Of a stretch of DNA of 64,000 bases, positions 43,548-52,830 are shown one piece after another. Origin of the DNA: Candidatus Zixiibacteriota bacterium. Its GTDB lineage: Bacteria > Zixibacteria > MSB-5A5 > GN15 > JACZUZ01. Both the position numbers and the translations under genes were made by a program. The DNA lies in the NCBI GenBank assembly GCA_024280835.1, contig JAJRPJ010000017.1, forward strand, positions 44,287-108,286, given 5' to 3'. Position 1 is the first letter of the stretch, and the number at the start of each line of letters is the position of its first letter. Under the pieces are notes generated by a model that was not told the DNA's origin, did no database searches, and saw only the letters and a list, made by a program, of their open reading frames with translations.

Positions 43548-44540
43548 ATGTCTGACGACGAAGCACAACCCATAATTATCAAGAAGGTCTACAAGGTTCA
43601 TGGCGGACATCATGGTGGCGCTTGGAAAGTTGCTTTCGCTGATTTTATGACAGCGATGATGGCGTTTTTTCTGGTGCTCTGGTTAGTTGGACAAGATCAA
43701 GAGACTCGTGATTCTATTGCTGGGTATTTTAGAGACCCTATCGGCTTTGACCGAGGCGGCAAGATGGGTTCGGGTAAAGGCGCAGGTTTGATGCAAGGTC
43801 AGACTGGTATGATGGACAAGACCACAGCTTCGTCTGTTATTCGCAAGAAGATGAAAGAAGCTGCTGAGAGCATTAAGCAAAACTTGATGCTCACGGACGA
43901 ATTCAAAGGACTACGGAACAATGTTCAAGTTGAATTGACTTCGGAAGGATTGCGAATTCAGATTATCGAAGGTGGTGACTCATCTTTCTTTGAATCAGGT
44001 AGCGCTCGCATGAGCCCTACTGGAGAGGCAGTCTTAGGGCTAATCGCTCAGGAGGTTAAGAAACTTCCGAATCGAATTGTCTTTGAGGGCCATACAGATG
44101 CTAGCGGATCAGCGAACCAATTTGGCTATAGCAATTGGGATCTTGCGGCAGACAGGGCGAATTATAGCCGAAAAGTCGTACTAAGAAACGGTGTGAGGCC
44201 GTCCCAAATCAAAGAAGTGCGTAGTTACGCGGCGACTCAACTCTTCTATCCTGATAAGCCCGAGGATCCGCACAATCGACGAGTCTCGATTTTGGTCCTC
44301 AATGATTATGATTATGTTTTTGAGAAATACTTACTCGATACAACCTTTATTAGCGCGAACTCATCTGAGACGAATGACGAAACTGACTTGGTTCATGCAG
44401 AGGATGCAAATTCCGAAGCAAAAACCGAGACAGAGACCACAAAAGATTCAGGCCATGATGCTAAAGTTGAAGTTGAAAATATCGATGAAGACTCCTTTGA
44501 GTTACCAGACTATTTGAAGGACGCGCCCACGCCAGAATAG
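43548..44540 (+). CDS. motB: Flagellar motor stator protein MotB
   Basis: Partner of MotA: one membrane helix and a periplasmic peptidoglycan-binding domain that anchors the stator. The 330-residue protein starts SDDEAQPIIIKKVYKVHGGHHGG, followed by VAFADFMTAMMAFFLVLWLVG with the proton-carrying Asp in ADFMTAMMAFF, then a plug/linker. The OmpA-like domain is LRIQIIEGGDSSFFESGS...FEGHTDASG...DLAADRANYSRKVVLRNGV...NRRVSILVL. A long acidic C-terminal tail (about 280-330) is unusual. I use the ATG at 43548; a TTG 15 bases earlier lacks a ribosome binding site. It is 97 bases after motA. Confidence 0.93.
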   Translation: MSDDEAQPIIIKKVYKVHGGHHGGAWKVAFADFMTAMMAFFLVLWLVGQDQETRDSIAGYFRDPIGFDRGGKMGSGKGAGLMQGQTGMMDKTTASSVIRKKMKEAAESIKQNLMLTDEFKGLRNNVQVELTSEGLRIQIIEGGDSSFFESGSARMSPTGEAVLGLIAQEVKKLPNRIVFEGHTDASGSANQFGYSNWDLAADRANYSRKVVLRNGVRPSQIKEVRSYAATQLFYPDKPEDPHNRRVSILVLNDYDYVFEKYLLDTTFISANSSETNDETDLVHAEDANSEAKTETETTKDSGHDAKVEVENIDEDSFELPDYLKDAPTPE

Positions 44541-44590
44541 TAATAGTTAAGTTGGCAGTACCTAAAGTAGATTTGGATTCAGTCTATAGT

Positions 44591-44628
44591 AAAAAACCGA
44601 ACGCAATTATGTCTGCGTTCGGTTTTTT
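44591..44628. terminator. Bidirectional terminator between motB and protease genes
   Basis: Perfect 15-bp stem AAAAAACCGAACGCA (44591-44605) / TGCGTTCGGTTTTTT (44614-44628), 8-base loop, with A/T runs on both sides. Confidence 0.9.
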
Positions 44629-44660
44629 GGTTTTGTGCGGTAGACAAAAAGAAACGTGGT

Positions 44661-47129
44661 TTATGAACCAGTTGTACCACAAACTGGAGCGGGACCACCA
44701 CCAAAGATTCGAGCGATTCCATAAGTGACATCAGAAACGTTGAACGAATTGTCACCATTGGCGTCAGCCTGATCGGTACAGAAAGGCGGTAAGCCAGAGC
44801 CGAAGATTCTTTCTATGCCAGCAGTTACATCGGCAATATTGAAAGAGCCGTTGTTGTCATAGTCACCTGGCGTGATACAGCAGCCAGCGACTTTGACGAC
44901 AGACGGAAGATAAGTTGGCAGTATTGCGCCATGCAAAGTTTCCTCGCCAAGAGTTGAGCCGCCAAATGCCAGCGTGTTAAGAGGTATTGAGTTGCCTGTT
45001 ACACTACCTGGGAGAATCTCGAACCGCACAGCGACAATCGGGCCAGTTCCTGGCTGGAGATGCGGTGAGGTTCCGATTGTTCCGCTACTACGTAACTCAA
45101 GAATTATTCGTTTATTGAAAGGATCTTCACTTGGGACTTGTTGTACTTCAAACTGTTCCGCGCGAAGCCCAGTGGTAGTGATGCCGATATATTTTAGTTT
45201 GACACCGTTTAGATCAGCATAGGATAATGGCAATTTTAGTGACTTGACTTGGAAGTCGTTCTTTAGAGAAAAAGCCACATCCACTGTGTCACCGATGTTA
45301 CCAACAACAGTGTCACCACCGAGTGTGTCAGAATGGATAAAGACCAGTCGCTTGCCAGGCTCATAAGCCACTCCGAGAGGATCTGTGATTGTTAGAGAGA
45401 CATCGTAGATACCTATCGTATTGTATGTGTGATCGGGGTTCTGTAGCGACGAGACATTGCCATCTCCGAATGTCCAACTCCAATCGGTGGGAGAGTTCGG
45501 CGAGAGGTCCGTGAAGCTAACTGTTAGGCCTGGCGCTCCTATGAGAACTGGTCCAGCGCTGTAGTTTGCGATTGGTAGACTCTGCAAGACGTTAAATGGA
45601 TTGACTCGTCCGGAACCTAATTGACCGACGAAGGCAGGGTTCTCGGCGTCTATGTTGTCAGCAGTTGCTAATAGAGCGGAATCTATTTCTGTTTTTGTCC
45701 AGCCTGGCATTGCAGACTTTACAAGCAAGACAGCGCCAGCATAGGCAGGCGCGGCCATTGATGTGCCACTCAAGTTGGCATAGGTTGGAATGTAGACACT
45801 TGAAAAAGTCGACTGGATTCCGCTACCTGGAGCCGAAACTGTGACCCAAGAGCCAAAATTTGAAAAACTTGATTTGAAATCGCCGCCATCGGTTGAAGCG
45901 ACTGTTGTGATATCTGGACGTAGGCCAAGGAAACTTGGATTGTCGGCGCCGTCATTACCAGCGGCATTGGAGATTATGACACCACTATCATTAGCCAAAT
46001 CAATTGCGGCAACCAGAGAACTTAGGCCAGAACTTCCCCATGAAGTATTGACCACATCGGCTCCCATGCGGGCTGCATAGTCAATGGCAGTTGCGGCATT
46101 TGACAGATTGATGAAACCATTGCCATCGGGACCTGTAGCGCCAATGCGTAGACACATGATACGCGCGCCGCGAGTGGCATAGTTTGCAGCGCCATTCCAT
46201 CCGCCAGCAATTCCAGCGACACCTAGACCATTGTTTGATGAGGCCGCGGCAATACCTGCGACATGGGTGCCATGACCGTTGTGATCATTGGGATCAGTGT
46301 CAGGTGTACCTCCGTCTTCACCTGCAAAGACTCCCCCACCCAAGCCCGTGAAGAAATCATAACCGATGAGATCGTCGATGACACCGTTGCCATCATCATC
46401 GATGCCATTGAGGTCATCAAGATCATAGACTTCGCCGTCACCATCGAGGTCTTCGCCAGGGTTTACCCAGACATTATCGACTAAGTCTTCATGGCGATAG
46501 TTCACTCCAGAATCAGTCAGAGCTATTTTGGCCGTGTCAGAACCTCTTTCGAAATCCCACATATTGGTGGCTTGGATTCTCGCTGGCGCATATTGCAGAT
46601 TCCAGCGTGGGTCATCGGGTATGGCTTGGATTTCCAGTAATGGCATGGCCCAGATTTTTTCTGCAGAGACAACGTCACCTGTGGCCATCAAATCGTTGAT
46701 AAGGATATCCATGTCGACATTTTCATCGAATTGCATTAGTTGAAACTTGCTCATAGTGCGGTCGACTTGATATGCGGACAATTCATCACGCCACGGGAAC
46801 ACCGAGCGCACATTGGTAATTGCGTGTTGGCTTAAGACGGCGTCAACGGCGGGAGAACCGAAGCTGACCCTACCAAAGGATTCGATCTTGGAACCGACTG
46901 AAAAGCCATCGACGAAGCGCACTTCTAACTGGCCTTTGATAATATATGGTTTTGGTTGTGGACCCTGCGCCTTGTAGTCGGCCTTACTCACAGTCGGGGC
47001 CATCACAATGAGACTAAGGGCCAATAGGCCAATAAGGAAACTGTCTCGCAATGAAGATTCACGCGATGTGGACTCTTGCGAACTTGGATTTTGGGATTTT
47101 GGGAATATTGTTGTCAATGCAGACCTCAT
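44661..47129 (-). CDS. Secreted subtilisin-family protease with PKD and dockerin-like domains
   Basis: An 822-residue exported serine protease. After a signal region (hydrophobic LIGLLALSLIVMAPTVSKA) and a propeptide-like part, the catalytic triad motifs are IALTDSGVNYRHEDL (Asp), NGHGTHVAGIAAA (His) and LSGTSMAAPAYAG (Ser), with SWGSSGL and NAAGNDGADN between them. A PKD domain follows (AGPVLIGAPGLTVSFTDLS, WSWTFGDG, NPDHTYNTIG), then a strand-rich cohesin-like region. The end has two dockerin-like repeats, GDYDNNGSFNIADVTAGIERIF and DANGDNSFNVSDVTYGIARIF. I start it at the ATG at 47129. Likely an extracellular or surface protease attached through the tail. Confidence 0.92.
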   Translation of the reverse strand: MRSALTTIFPKSQNPSSQESTSRESSLRDSFLIGLLALSLIVMAPTVSKADYKAQGPQPKPYIIKGQLEVRFVDGFSVGSKIESFGRVSFGSPAVDAVLSQHAITNVRSVFPWRDELSAYQVDRTMSKFQLMQFDENVDMDILINDLMATGDVVSAEKIWAMPLLEIQAIPDDPRWNLQYAPARIQATNMWDFERGSDTAKIALTDSGVNYRHEDLVDNVWVNPGEDLDGDGEVYDLDDLNGIDDDGNGVIDDLIGYDFFTGLGGGVFAGEDGGTPDTDPNDHNGHGTHVAGIAAASSNNGLGVAGIAGGWNGAANYATRGARIMCLRIGATGPDGNGFINLSNAATAIDYAARMGADVVNTSWGSSGLSSLVAAIDLANDSGVIISNAAGNDGADNPSFLGLRPDITTVASTDGGDFKSSFSNFGSWVTVSAPGSGIQSTFSSVYIPTYANLSGTSMAAPAYAGAVLLVKSAMPGWTKTEIDSALLATADNIDAENPAFVGQLGSGRVNPFNVLQSLPIANYSAGPVLIGAPGLTVSFTDLSPNSPTDWSWTFGDGNVSSLQNPDHTYNTIGIYDVSLTITDPLGVAYEPGKRLVFIHSDTLGGDTVVGNIGDTVDVAFSLKNDFQVKSLKLPLSYADLNGVKLKYIGITTTGLRAEQFEVQQVPSEDPFNKRIILELRSSGTIGTSPHLQPGTGPIVAVRFEILPGSVTGNSIPLNTLAFGGSTLGEETLHGAILPTYLPSVVKVAGCCITPGDYDNNGSFNIADVTAGIERIFGSGLPPFCTDQADANGDNSFNVSDVTYGIARIFGGGPAPVCGTTGS

Positions 47130-47782
47130 GATCAATCGCCTCTTTATTTTTTTCTTCCAAGCTCTGTGGCTTGAACCTAGTATTTGTGAGCAAAATTCGT
47201 GCAATAAGGACAATCTTAACTATGAGAATCAGTAGTTTGTCTTGTCCCGACACTTAATCTATTCTATTTGCGCTTCATCTTCCTGTGAGGAGCAATTGTT
47301 CAGAACACATCTGATGTAAACAAAGCCGCTAATTATAATGAGGGTAACAACGGTGAAGACAAGTTGTTACGGCAATACAAATATATGAGGTAGTTTTACG
47401 TCCCATGCCTGAATGGGGCTTTGGTAATTTGGCTCGCTTTCAATATCTTGGCTAGACGGCAGTCAGCCACAAGCAGCGAGCGGCAACTATTTTCAAGATA
47501 ATAAGTTAGGGCTGATTGTCAATTAGAATTCTTCTGTGGCGGCAACAAAATAAGCCTGCTAACATATGTAATTGGGCAATGTGTGCAATAGACTGCAATC
47601 CCCTGAGAGTATCTTTGCTAGAAAAACACTAGAAAGTGAATTTGAGGAAGTTTGGTGAATTTGGGTGGGTTTGCTTCCTGTAATGGTATGTGTTACTATC
47701 ACTTCCGCTCGCGAATCTACGCCTTTGGGAGGTTATTGGCCTAAGATTCTACCTGTGCGCTTCTTATCTAAGGAGAACTCCC
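47130..47782. other. Intergenic gap between divergent protease and nitroreductase genes
   Basis: About 650 bases. The part from 47214 to 47690 contains no plausible gene, tRNA or repeat that I recognise. AT-rich, probably regulatory. Confidence 0.4.
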
Positions 47783-48595
47783 ATGGAAAAAACAACATCA
47801 GAATCTTCCGTTCAACTCGAAGACTTTCTTAATTCCCATTTTTCGGTGCGTCAGTTCACTTATGAGCCAATAGACGATGAAATTGTTCGTCGAATTATCA
47901 AGATGGCGAGGCGAGCTCCAACATCTTCCAATTTGCAAATGTGCTCAATATTGACCGTTCGGGATAGTGAGCGAAAAGCCAAACTTTCTGCATTGTCTGG
48001 TTCGCAGTCGCATATTGAGAAAGCGGATGTTTTTTTTGTTTTCTTAGCTGACCTCCATCCTCTGCATACTCTTTGCGAAGACCGTGGGTTTCCTTTTCAT
48101 GGTGACCATGTTGAGCCTTTTATTCTCTCGACAGTCGATGCGGCTCTTTGTGCGGGACGGGCATTGACAGCGGCTCAGGCGCTTGGACTTGGTGGGGTTC
48201 TAGTCGGTGGGATTCGCAATGAACCTGAAGCAGTTTCAAAACTACTTGGACTACCTGACTATTGTTATGCCGTTTGTGGGATGTCGTTGGGTTGGCCGAC
48301 TAAGGCGGGGGCGCTTAAACCTCGGATTCCTGACTATGGTTTGCATCATCAAGAGACATATGATCCTGAACTGTTCCGTGAAGCTGTTGCCGATTATGAT
48401 GCGACAATCGCTGCTACAGGGTTGTATGCGAATCGTAACTATCCCCTACCTGACACGGCGGATGCGCAAGCCGCGAAATCACGAAACTATGGTTGGTCGG
48501 AACATTCGGCGAGAAGAATTGCCGATGGCTCCCCTGGCGCATTGCGTGTTTCACTGCGACCGTTTCTTGAGAAGATTGGATTTGAACTCAAATGA
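47783..48595 (+). CDS. NfsA/FRP-type nitroreductase (FMN)
   Basis: A 270-residue flavoenzyme of the NADPH-dependent oxidoreductase group of nitroreductases. It begins EDFLNSHFSVRQFTYEPIDDEIVRRIIKMARRAPTSSNLQMCSI, the FMN-binding N-terminus, and has SALSGSQSHIEKADVFFVF, VDAALCAGRALTAAQALGLGGVLVGGIRNEPE and GMSLGWPTKAGALKPRIP. Members reduce nitroaromatics, quinones or flavins; the physiological substrate is unknown. I start it at the ATG at 47783 with AAGGAGAA just upstream, rejecting 31 N-terminal residues. The next gene overlaps its stop by 4 bases. Confidence 0.92.
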   Translation: MEKTTSESSVQLEDFLNSHFSVRQFTYEPIDDEIVRRIIKMARRAPTSSNLQMCSILTVRDSERKAKLSALSGSQSHIEKADVFFVFLADLHPLHTLCEDRGFPFHGDHVEPFILSTVDAALCAGRALTAAQALGLGGVLVGGIRNEPEAVSKLLGLPDYCYAVCGMSLGWPTKAGALKPRIPDYGLHHQETYDPELFREAVADYDATIAATGLYANRNYPLPDTADAQAAKSRNYGWSEHSARRIADGSPGALRVSLRPFLEKIGFELK

Positions 48596-49461
48596 GAAAT
48601 TTCCTAAATACTCCAATTAATTACTATCGGGCGCTAGTTGTGACTCTCTTACTAGTGACGGTTACTTCTGGTTATTCGTCGGCTACTGATTTTGCATGGA
48701 TTGAGGATGCCGCTAAGCTGGAACGTGGGACGGTTGAGCTTAGTGTTGGTGGAGCTTACTATAGTAGCGCTCCGTTTCCATTTGCTGGTCTTGACGGTGA
48801 TTTGTATGAAGCTCCTTGGGTTGGTTTGCGTTACTCCGCTAGTGATAATGCGCAGTTTTTCTTTAACGGAGCTTTGCGCAAAACTTTGTCGGTTGGGCTT
48901 GCCGATAGCGCTTTAGGAAGCGCCGAGCTTGACCAGCCAGTGGCGCTTGGTCAATCGCGTTCGGCTACTGGTGATTTTTCTATTTACTCTAAATTTCGCT
49001 TCCCTATTTTTTCAGGCAAAGTCGACTTGGGGATTTTGACAGGTTTTACAATGCCTAACACCAATACTGCCTCTGGGTTGGGGCTTGATCGGGGCGCTAC
49101 GCATGGGCGAATCTTAGTGGGAACGAATTTCGGCTCGTTACGTCTTGTCGGTAATGCTGGAATTGTAATTATCAACAATACCACTGGACCTGGGCAGGAC
49201 GACTTCTTTGCTTATGGTTTTGGAGCGGCAATCAAACCGTTAAATGGATTAGAATTGCATGGGGAATTGTATGGAATTGACGGGCCGCCTGATGGTATTG
49301 ATGATGGGTTGTTTGATTCATTGAATGTGGCTCTTGGCGCTGGTGTCATCACAGAGAAGTATGCTATTGATGTGACAGTCAAGGGTTTCTTCAAGGAGCC
49401 GAGTCCATCGGCGGGTGTTTTTGTTCGCTTCAGTCGTTTATTCCGCACAGGACGCGAATAA
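48592..49461 (+). CDS. Exported beta-barrel protein, hypothetical
   Basis: A 289-residue protein with a signal peptide (VVTLLLVTVTSGYSSA, to about residue 31) followed by a repeated amphipathic strand pattern, for example TVELSVGGAYYSS, APWVGLRYSASDNAQFFFNGAL, DFSIYSKFRFPIFSGKVDLGILTGF, SLRLVGNAGIVII and YAIDVTVKGFF, ending SAGVFVRFSRLF. This looks like an outer-membrane barrel of the MetA-like/transporter type. The ATG overlaps the nitroreductase stop (ATGA), so the two are translationally coupled. No ligand can be inferred. Confidence 0.7.
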   Translation: MRNFLNTPINYYRALVVTLLLVTVTSGYSSATDFAWIEDAAKLERGTVELSVGGAYYSSAPFPFAGLDGDLYEAPWVGLRYSASDNAQFFFNGALRKTLSVGLADSALGSAELDQPVALGQSRSATGDFSIYSKFRFPIFSGKVDLGILTGFTMPNTNTASGLGLDRGATHGRILVGTNFGSLRLVGNAGIVIINNTTGPGQDDFFAYGFGAAIKPLNGLELHGELYGIDGPPDGIDDGLFDSLNVALGAGVITEKYAIDVTVKGFFKEPSPSAGVFVRFSRLFRTGRE

Positions 49462-49464
49462 GAT

Positions 49465-50373
49465 TTGGATTTCTTCTACGAGCATTATGGCGAACTTGCG
49501 GCGCTTATGGCGGCGGCCATGTGGGGCAGCGCTTCGATTTTCTTCACACTTTCCTCCCGAGAGGTTGGCGCAGGTAACCTTAATCGGTTGCGGCTTGTCT
49601 TTGCGGTCATAATTCTTGGTGGAATAATTTCGGCGACCGTCGGCTGGAGTTGGGTTGGGCAAATTACTCGTGATGAGTATCTCCTGCTGGGGCTAAGTGG
49701 TGTCATCGGGTTGGCTTTTGGCGATAGGTTTTATTTTTCGGCGCTCAAAGAAATGGGGCCTCGTCTCTCGACGCAGGTTTTCGCGCTCAACCCTGTGACC
49801 TCTACTTTCTTTGCTTGGATATTCCTTGGTGAGACACTTGGTTTTTGGGCATTGTTCGGTATTGCTGTGGCGATTAGTGGAGTGATACTTGTTACTTCGG
49901 AGCGTCGGCAAAAAGGAAGCGGCAACAGTAACCACGCCACGACACGTGGGGTTGTTTTTGCGCTTGTTGCCACTGCTTGCCATTCTGGCGCATTTGTCTT
50001 GGCGAAACATGTTATGGCTGACAAGATTGATTCTCTGACAGGTAGTTTTGTGCGGATGGTGGCGGCTATGGTTGTGGTTTGGATTGTTGCAGCGCTGAGT
50101 GGAAAAGTTAGTTCTACATTTAGGAGTCTTTCGACACCTCGGAGGTGGAAGTTGGTTTTGGCTGGCTCAGTTTTGGGGCCTTCAATTGGTGTTTGGGTGG
50201 CGCTGATTGGTATCACTCATGCGCCTGTAGGAATTGCGTCAACGCTGATGGCCTTGACGCCACTATTTGTTATTCCGCTGGTGGTTGTGACACAGAACGA
50301 GACAGTTTCAAGACGCGCGATTTTGGGGTCGCTTATCGCTTTTGGTGGGGTGGTGTTGTTGTTTGTGACTTAG
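49465..50373 (+). CDS. EamA/DMT-family transporter
   Basis: An inner-membrane protein of 302 residues with ten predicted helices arranged as two EamA repeats (about 12-140 and 155-300). Characteristic parts are AALMAAAMWGSASIFFTLSS, FGDRFYFSALKEMGPRLSTQVFALNPVTSTFFAWIFLGETL and VLGPSIGVWVALIGITHAPVGIASTLMALTPLFVIPLVV. Family members export metabolites or amino acids; this substrate is unknown. TTG start at 49465 with AGGACG upstream and only 3 bases after the barrel gene stop, so probably the third gene of that operon. Confidence 0.9.
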   Translation: MDFFYEHYGELAALMAAAMWGSASIFFTLSSREVGAGNLNRLRLVFAVIILGGIISATVGWSWVGQITRDEYLLLGLSGVIGLAFGDRFYFSALKEMGPRLSTQVFALNPVTSTFFAWIFLGETLGFWALFGIAVAISGVILVTSERRQKGSGNSNHATTRGVVFALVATACHSGAFVLAKHVMADKIDSLTGSFVRMVAAMVVVWIVAALSGKVSSTFRSLSTPRRWKLVLAGSVLGPSIGVWVALIGITHAPVGIASTLMALTPLFVIPLVVVTQNETVSRRAILGSLIAFGGVVLLFVT

Positions 50374-50404
50374 GGCGCCGATTGCCAAACATTATTAGCG
50401 ACGA

Positions 50405-51154
50405 CTACTTTAGGGTAAATTGGATCTTGTATTTTACAAGCTCTACGCCTTCTTCGTAGGAGCGGCCCTCAAGTGAGACATAGGTTTTGCCGCTTTCTTC
50501 TAGAACAGCAAGTACTAAGGTGTAACCTGTCAGTGTCAGCGAAGACAAGTCTGCCAAACTAAGATCAAAGTCTTCAGGGTATTCAAAGCGCCATTTGTAG
50601 CCTCTCCATGCGCTTTTGAGACCATTGTCGCTATTTGTAACGTTGATTTCCTTTTTAAATTTCAAATCATACCCATCAAGAAAGACAGTATTATTTTTGA
50701 GGTCGAATTCAACTGAATTAATGAGCGGTATTTTTGTTGCGCCATGGAAAGAGATTCGGGCGCTTGAGACCTTGATGGTCAATGTATCCTCGATAAACGA
50801 ACTGGGTTTGGTGTCCTTGAGTAGTTGTAGCATTTCCTCCCTCTCTGCCTTACTCAGACCAAAGATTGTGCTTTCAACCTGAAAGGAGCTGTCTTTGGCT
50901 TTTGCAGTCATGGCTTCTTGGAACTTGATTGGATTCTTGGCAATAGCGGCTTTGAACCTAGTTGTTAGTTCCAACAACCTAGAATTGACCGTAGGTGGAC
51001 CAAATATCTCGGCGACGTTCACGCCTTCTTTGAGCATCATCTTCACATCTTGGGCAACGTCACCAGTGAACTTGGTTTGGCTTTCTTCTGAATTGACAAC
51101 AACACTTAGATTCATAGAGAAAAGAGTTGTGAGAAGGAGCGTTTTGATTTGCAT
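50405..51154 (-). CDS. Exported protein, hypothetical
   Basis: A 249-residue protein with a signal peptide (MQIKTLLLTTLFSMNLSVVVNS). The mature part has strands and helices without recognisable motif, including KLTLTGYTLVLAVLEESGKTYVSLEGR-like sequence near the C-terminus. It might be a periplasmic or lipid-binding protein. The start may be 51154 or 27 bases further up (51181); neither has a strong ribosome binding site. The gene is convergent with the EamA transporter gene. Confidence 0.55.
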   Translation of the reverse strand: MQIKTLLLTTLFSMNLSVVVNSEESQTKFTGDVAQDVKMMLKEGVNVAEIFGPPTVNSRLLELTTRFKAAIAKNPIKFQEAMTAKAKDSSFQVESTIFGLSKAEREEMLQLLKDTKPSSFIEDTLTIKVSSARISFHGATKIPLINSVEFDLKNNTVFLDGYDLKFKKEINVTNSDNGLKSAWRGYKWRFEYPEDFDLSLADLSSLTLTGYTLVLAVLEESGKTYVSLEGRSYEEGVELVKYKIQFTLK

Positions 51155-51240
51155 GAGAGTTTTCCCAGTTAATTGTCGCATTTAGCATGAAGATATGTAA
51201 GGGTGTCACTGCTTCAAGTATATAAGTCCAGTTGACCCTC

Positions 51241-52830
51241 TCAAGCGCCGACATGCGCGAAGGTGTCGGATGAGGCGGCTTTGTGGGCTCGGGCGAAAGT
51301 TTTCGGTAGGGTGTCGGAGAGTAAGTCACCGTCGTTGAGGTATTCGTATAGTTCGCCATAGTGACGGACTTCGCAGTTTCCGACTCGGCGCATCATGTGC
51401 CAAGGACGCAACTCTTCGGCGCTGTGTAAGCCCATTGCGCCTAGTAATTCGGCTAATGACCCGATGGTTTCATCGTGGAAGTTTTTTACGCGGCGACGTT
51501 TTTTCTCTGGGACTAAGCCTGCTACTAGCAGTGGATTTTGTGTGGCGATTCCTGTTGGACAAACATTGGCATTGCAGCGCAGCGCTTGAATACATCCCAA
51601 GGCGAGCATCATCCCCCGCGCTGAATACAGTAAGTCCGCCCCAAGTGACAGTCGACGAATCATCCCAAAGGCGGTGGTGATTTTTCCAGTAGCGATGATT
51701 TTGATTTTGTCGCGCACGCCAAATCCAACTAGCGCGTTGTGGATGAAAATCAGCGCCTCTATACCTGGTGAGCCGACGTGATTTGAAAACTCAAGTGGCG
51801 CGGCGCCTGTTCCGCCTTCACCGCCGTCGACAGTAATGAAATCGGGAGTGATACCCGTTTTGACCATGGCTTTGCAAAGGGCTAGGAACTCTCGGCGTTT
51901 GCCGAGGCAGAGCTTGAAACCAATTGGTTTGCCTTTTGAGAGTTCACGTAGTCGAGCGACGAACTCCATCAAGCCCACAGGAGTTGAAAAAGCGTTATGT
52001 CCTGGAGGTGAGATTACATCTTGGCCCATGGGCACATTACGAATTTGCGAAATCTCTTCGCTGACTTTAACGGCTGGTAAGATGCCGCCGTGCCCTGGTT
52101 TGGCGCCTTGTGAGAGTTTGATTTCGATCATCTTGACTTGAGGTCTGACTGATTTTTCGGCGAACATCTCTTGGTTGAACTTGCCTTCATCGGTCCGACA
52201 TCCGAAATAGGCTGTGCCGATTTGCCAGATTATATCTCCGCCTGGTTCGATATGATAAGGACTCATGCCGCCTTCGCCTGTGTTGTGTGCGAAGCCGCCA
52301 TCTTTGGCGCCGCCGTTGAGCGCGAGGATTGCGGTTTTGCTCATGGAGCCGTAGCTCATGGCTGAAATATTTAGCAAACTGGCGCTATAGGGTTGTTGGC
52401 AGTCTGGCCCACCTATGGTGACTCGCAGCGTTTTGGGGTCGACATGTGAGGCGGTGAGAGAATGATTGACCCATTCGTAACCCTCGGCATAGACATCGCG
52501 TTGTGTGCCGAAGGGTAAAGTATCGAGAGCGCACTTGGAGCGCTGATAGATAATTGAGCGCTCTTCGCGAGAGAATGGTGTTCCGCCAGTGTTTGACTCG
52601 ATGAAATATTGATTGATTTCTGGACGAATAGCTTCAAAGAGATAACGGATTCTGCCAAAGAGTGGGTAGTTGCGACGAATTGTGTGGCTACGCTGGAAGT
52701 AATCGATGAAGCCGAGAATTAGGAGCGGGCCGAAAAGTACGAGTGACCACAATAACCAAGGGAAGAACATGAAGGCAACAACCTCCAAAGCCAATATGAT
52801 AAACGCTCCAGTTAGAAAATGATGCCTCAT
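51241..52830 (-). CDS. FMN-binding glutamate-synthase-family protein, membrane-anchored
   Basis: A 529-residue protein of the glutamate-synthase-related family. The N-terminus has two membrane helices (about 7-22 and 24-41). The catalytic barrel follows, with VTIGGPDCQQPYSASLLNISAMSYG, HNTGEGGMSPYHIEPGGDIIWQIGTAYFG, the substrate and FMN-binding GGEGGTGAAPLEFSNHVG, and a 3Fe-4S cysteine cluster in LGCIQALRCNANVCPTGIATQNP (C-x5-C-x4-C). This matches the central FMN domain of GltB without the amidotransferase domain. It could act as a glutamate synthase with separate partners, or as another electron-transfer dehydrogenase. No GltD-like gene is adjacent. Confidence 0.85.
   Translation of the reverse strand: MRHHFLTGAFIILALEVVAFMFFPWLLWSLVLFGPLLILGFIDYFQRSHTIRRNYPLFGRIRYLFEAIRPEINQYFIESNTGGTPFSREERSIIYQRSKCALDTLPFGTQRDVYAEGYEWVNHSLTASHVDPKTLRVTIGGPDCQQPYSASLLNISAMSYGSMSKTAILALNGGAKDGGFAHNTGEGGMSPYHIEPGGDIIWQIGTAYFGCRTDEGKFNQEMFAEKSVRPQVKMIEIKLSQGAKPGHGGILPAVKVSEEISQIRNVPMGQDVISPPGHNAFSTPVGLMEFVARLRELSKGKPIGFKLCLGKRREFLALCKAMVKTGITPDFITVDGGEGGTGAAPLEFSNHVGSPGIEALIFIHNALVGFGVRDKIKIIATGKITTAFGMIRRLSLGADLLYSARGMMLALGCIQALRCNANVCPTGIATQNPLLVAGLVPEKKRRRVKNFHDETIGSLAELLGAMGLHSAEELRPWHMMRRVGNCEVRHYGELYEYLNDGDLLSDTLPKTFARAHKAASSDTFAHVGA

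Noticed and set aside
49731..50216. Antisense open frame in the EamA transporter gene
   Set aside because: Shadow of a membrane-protein coding frame, no motif.
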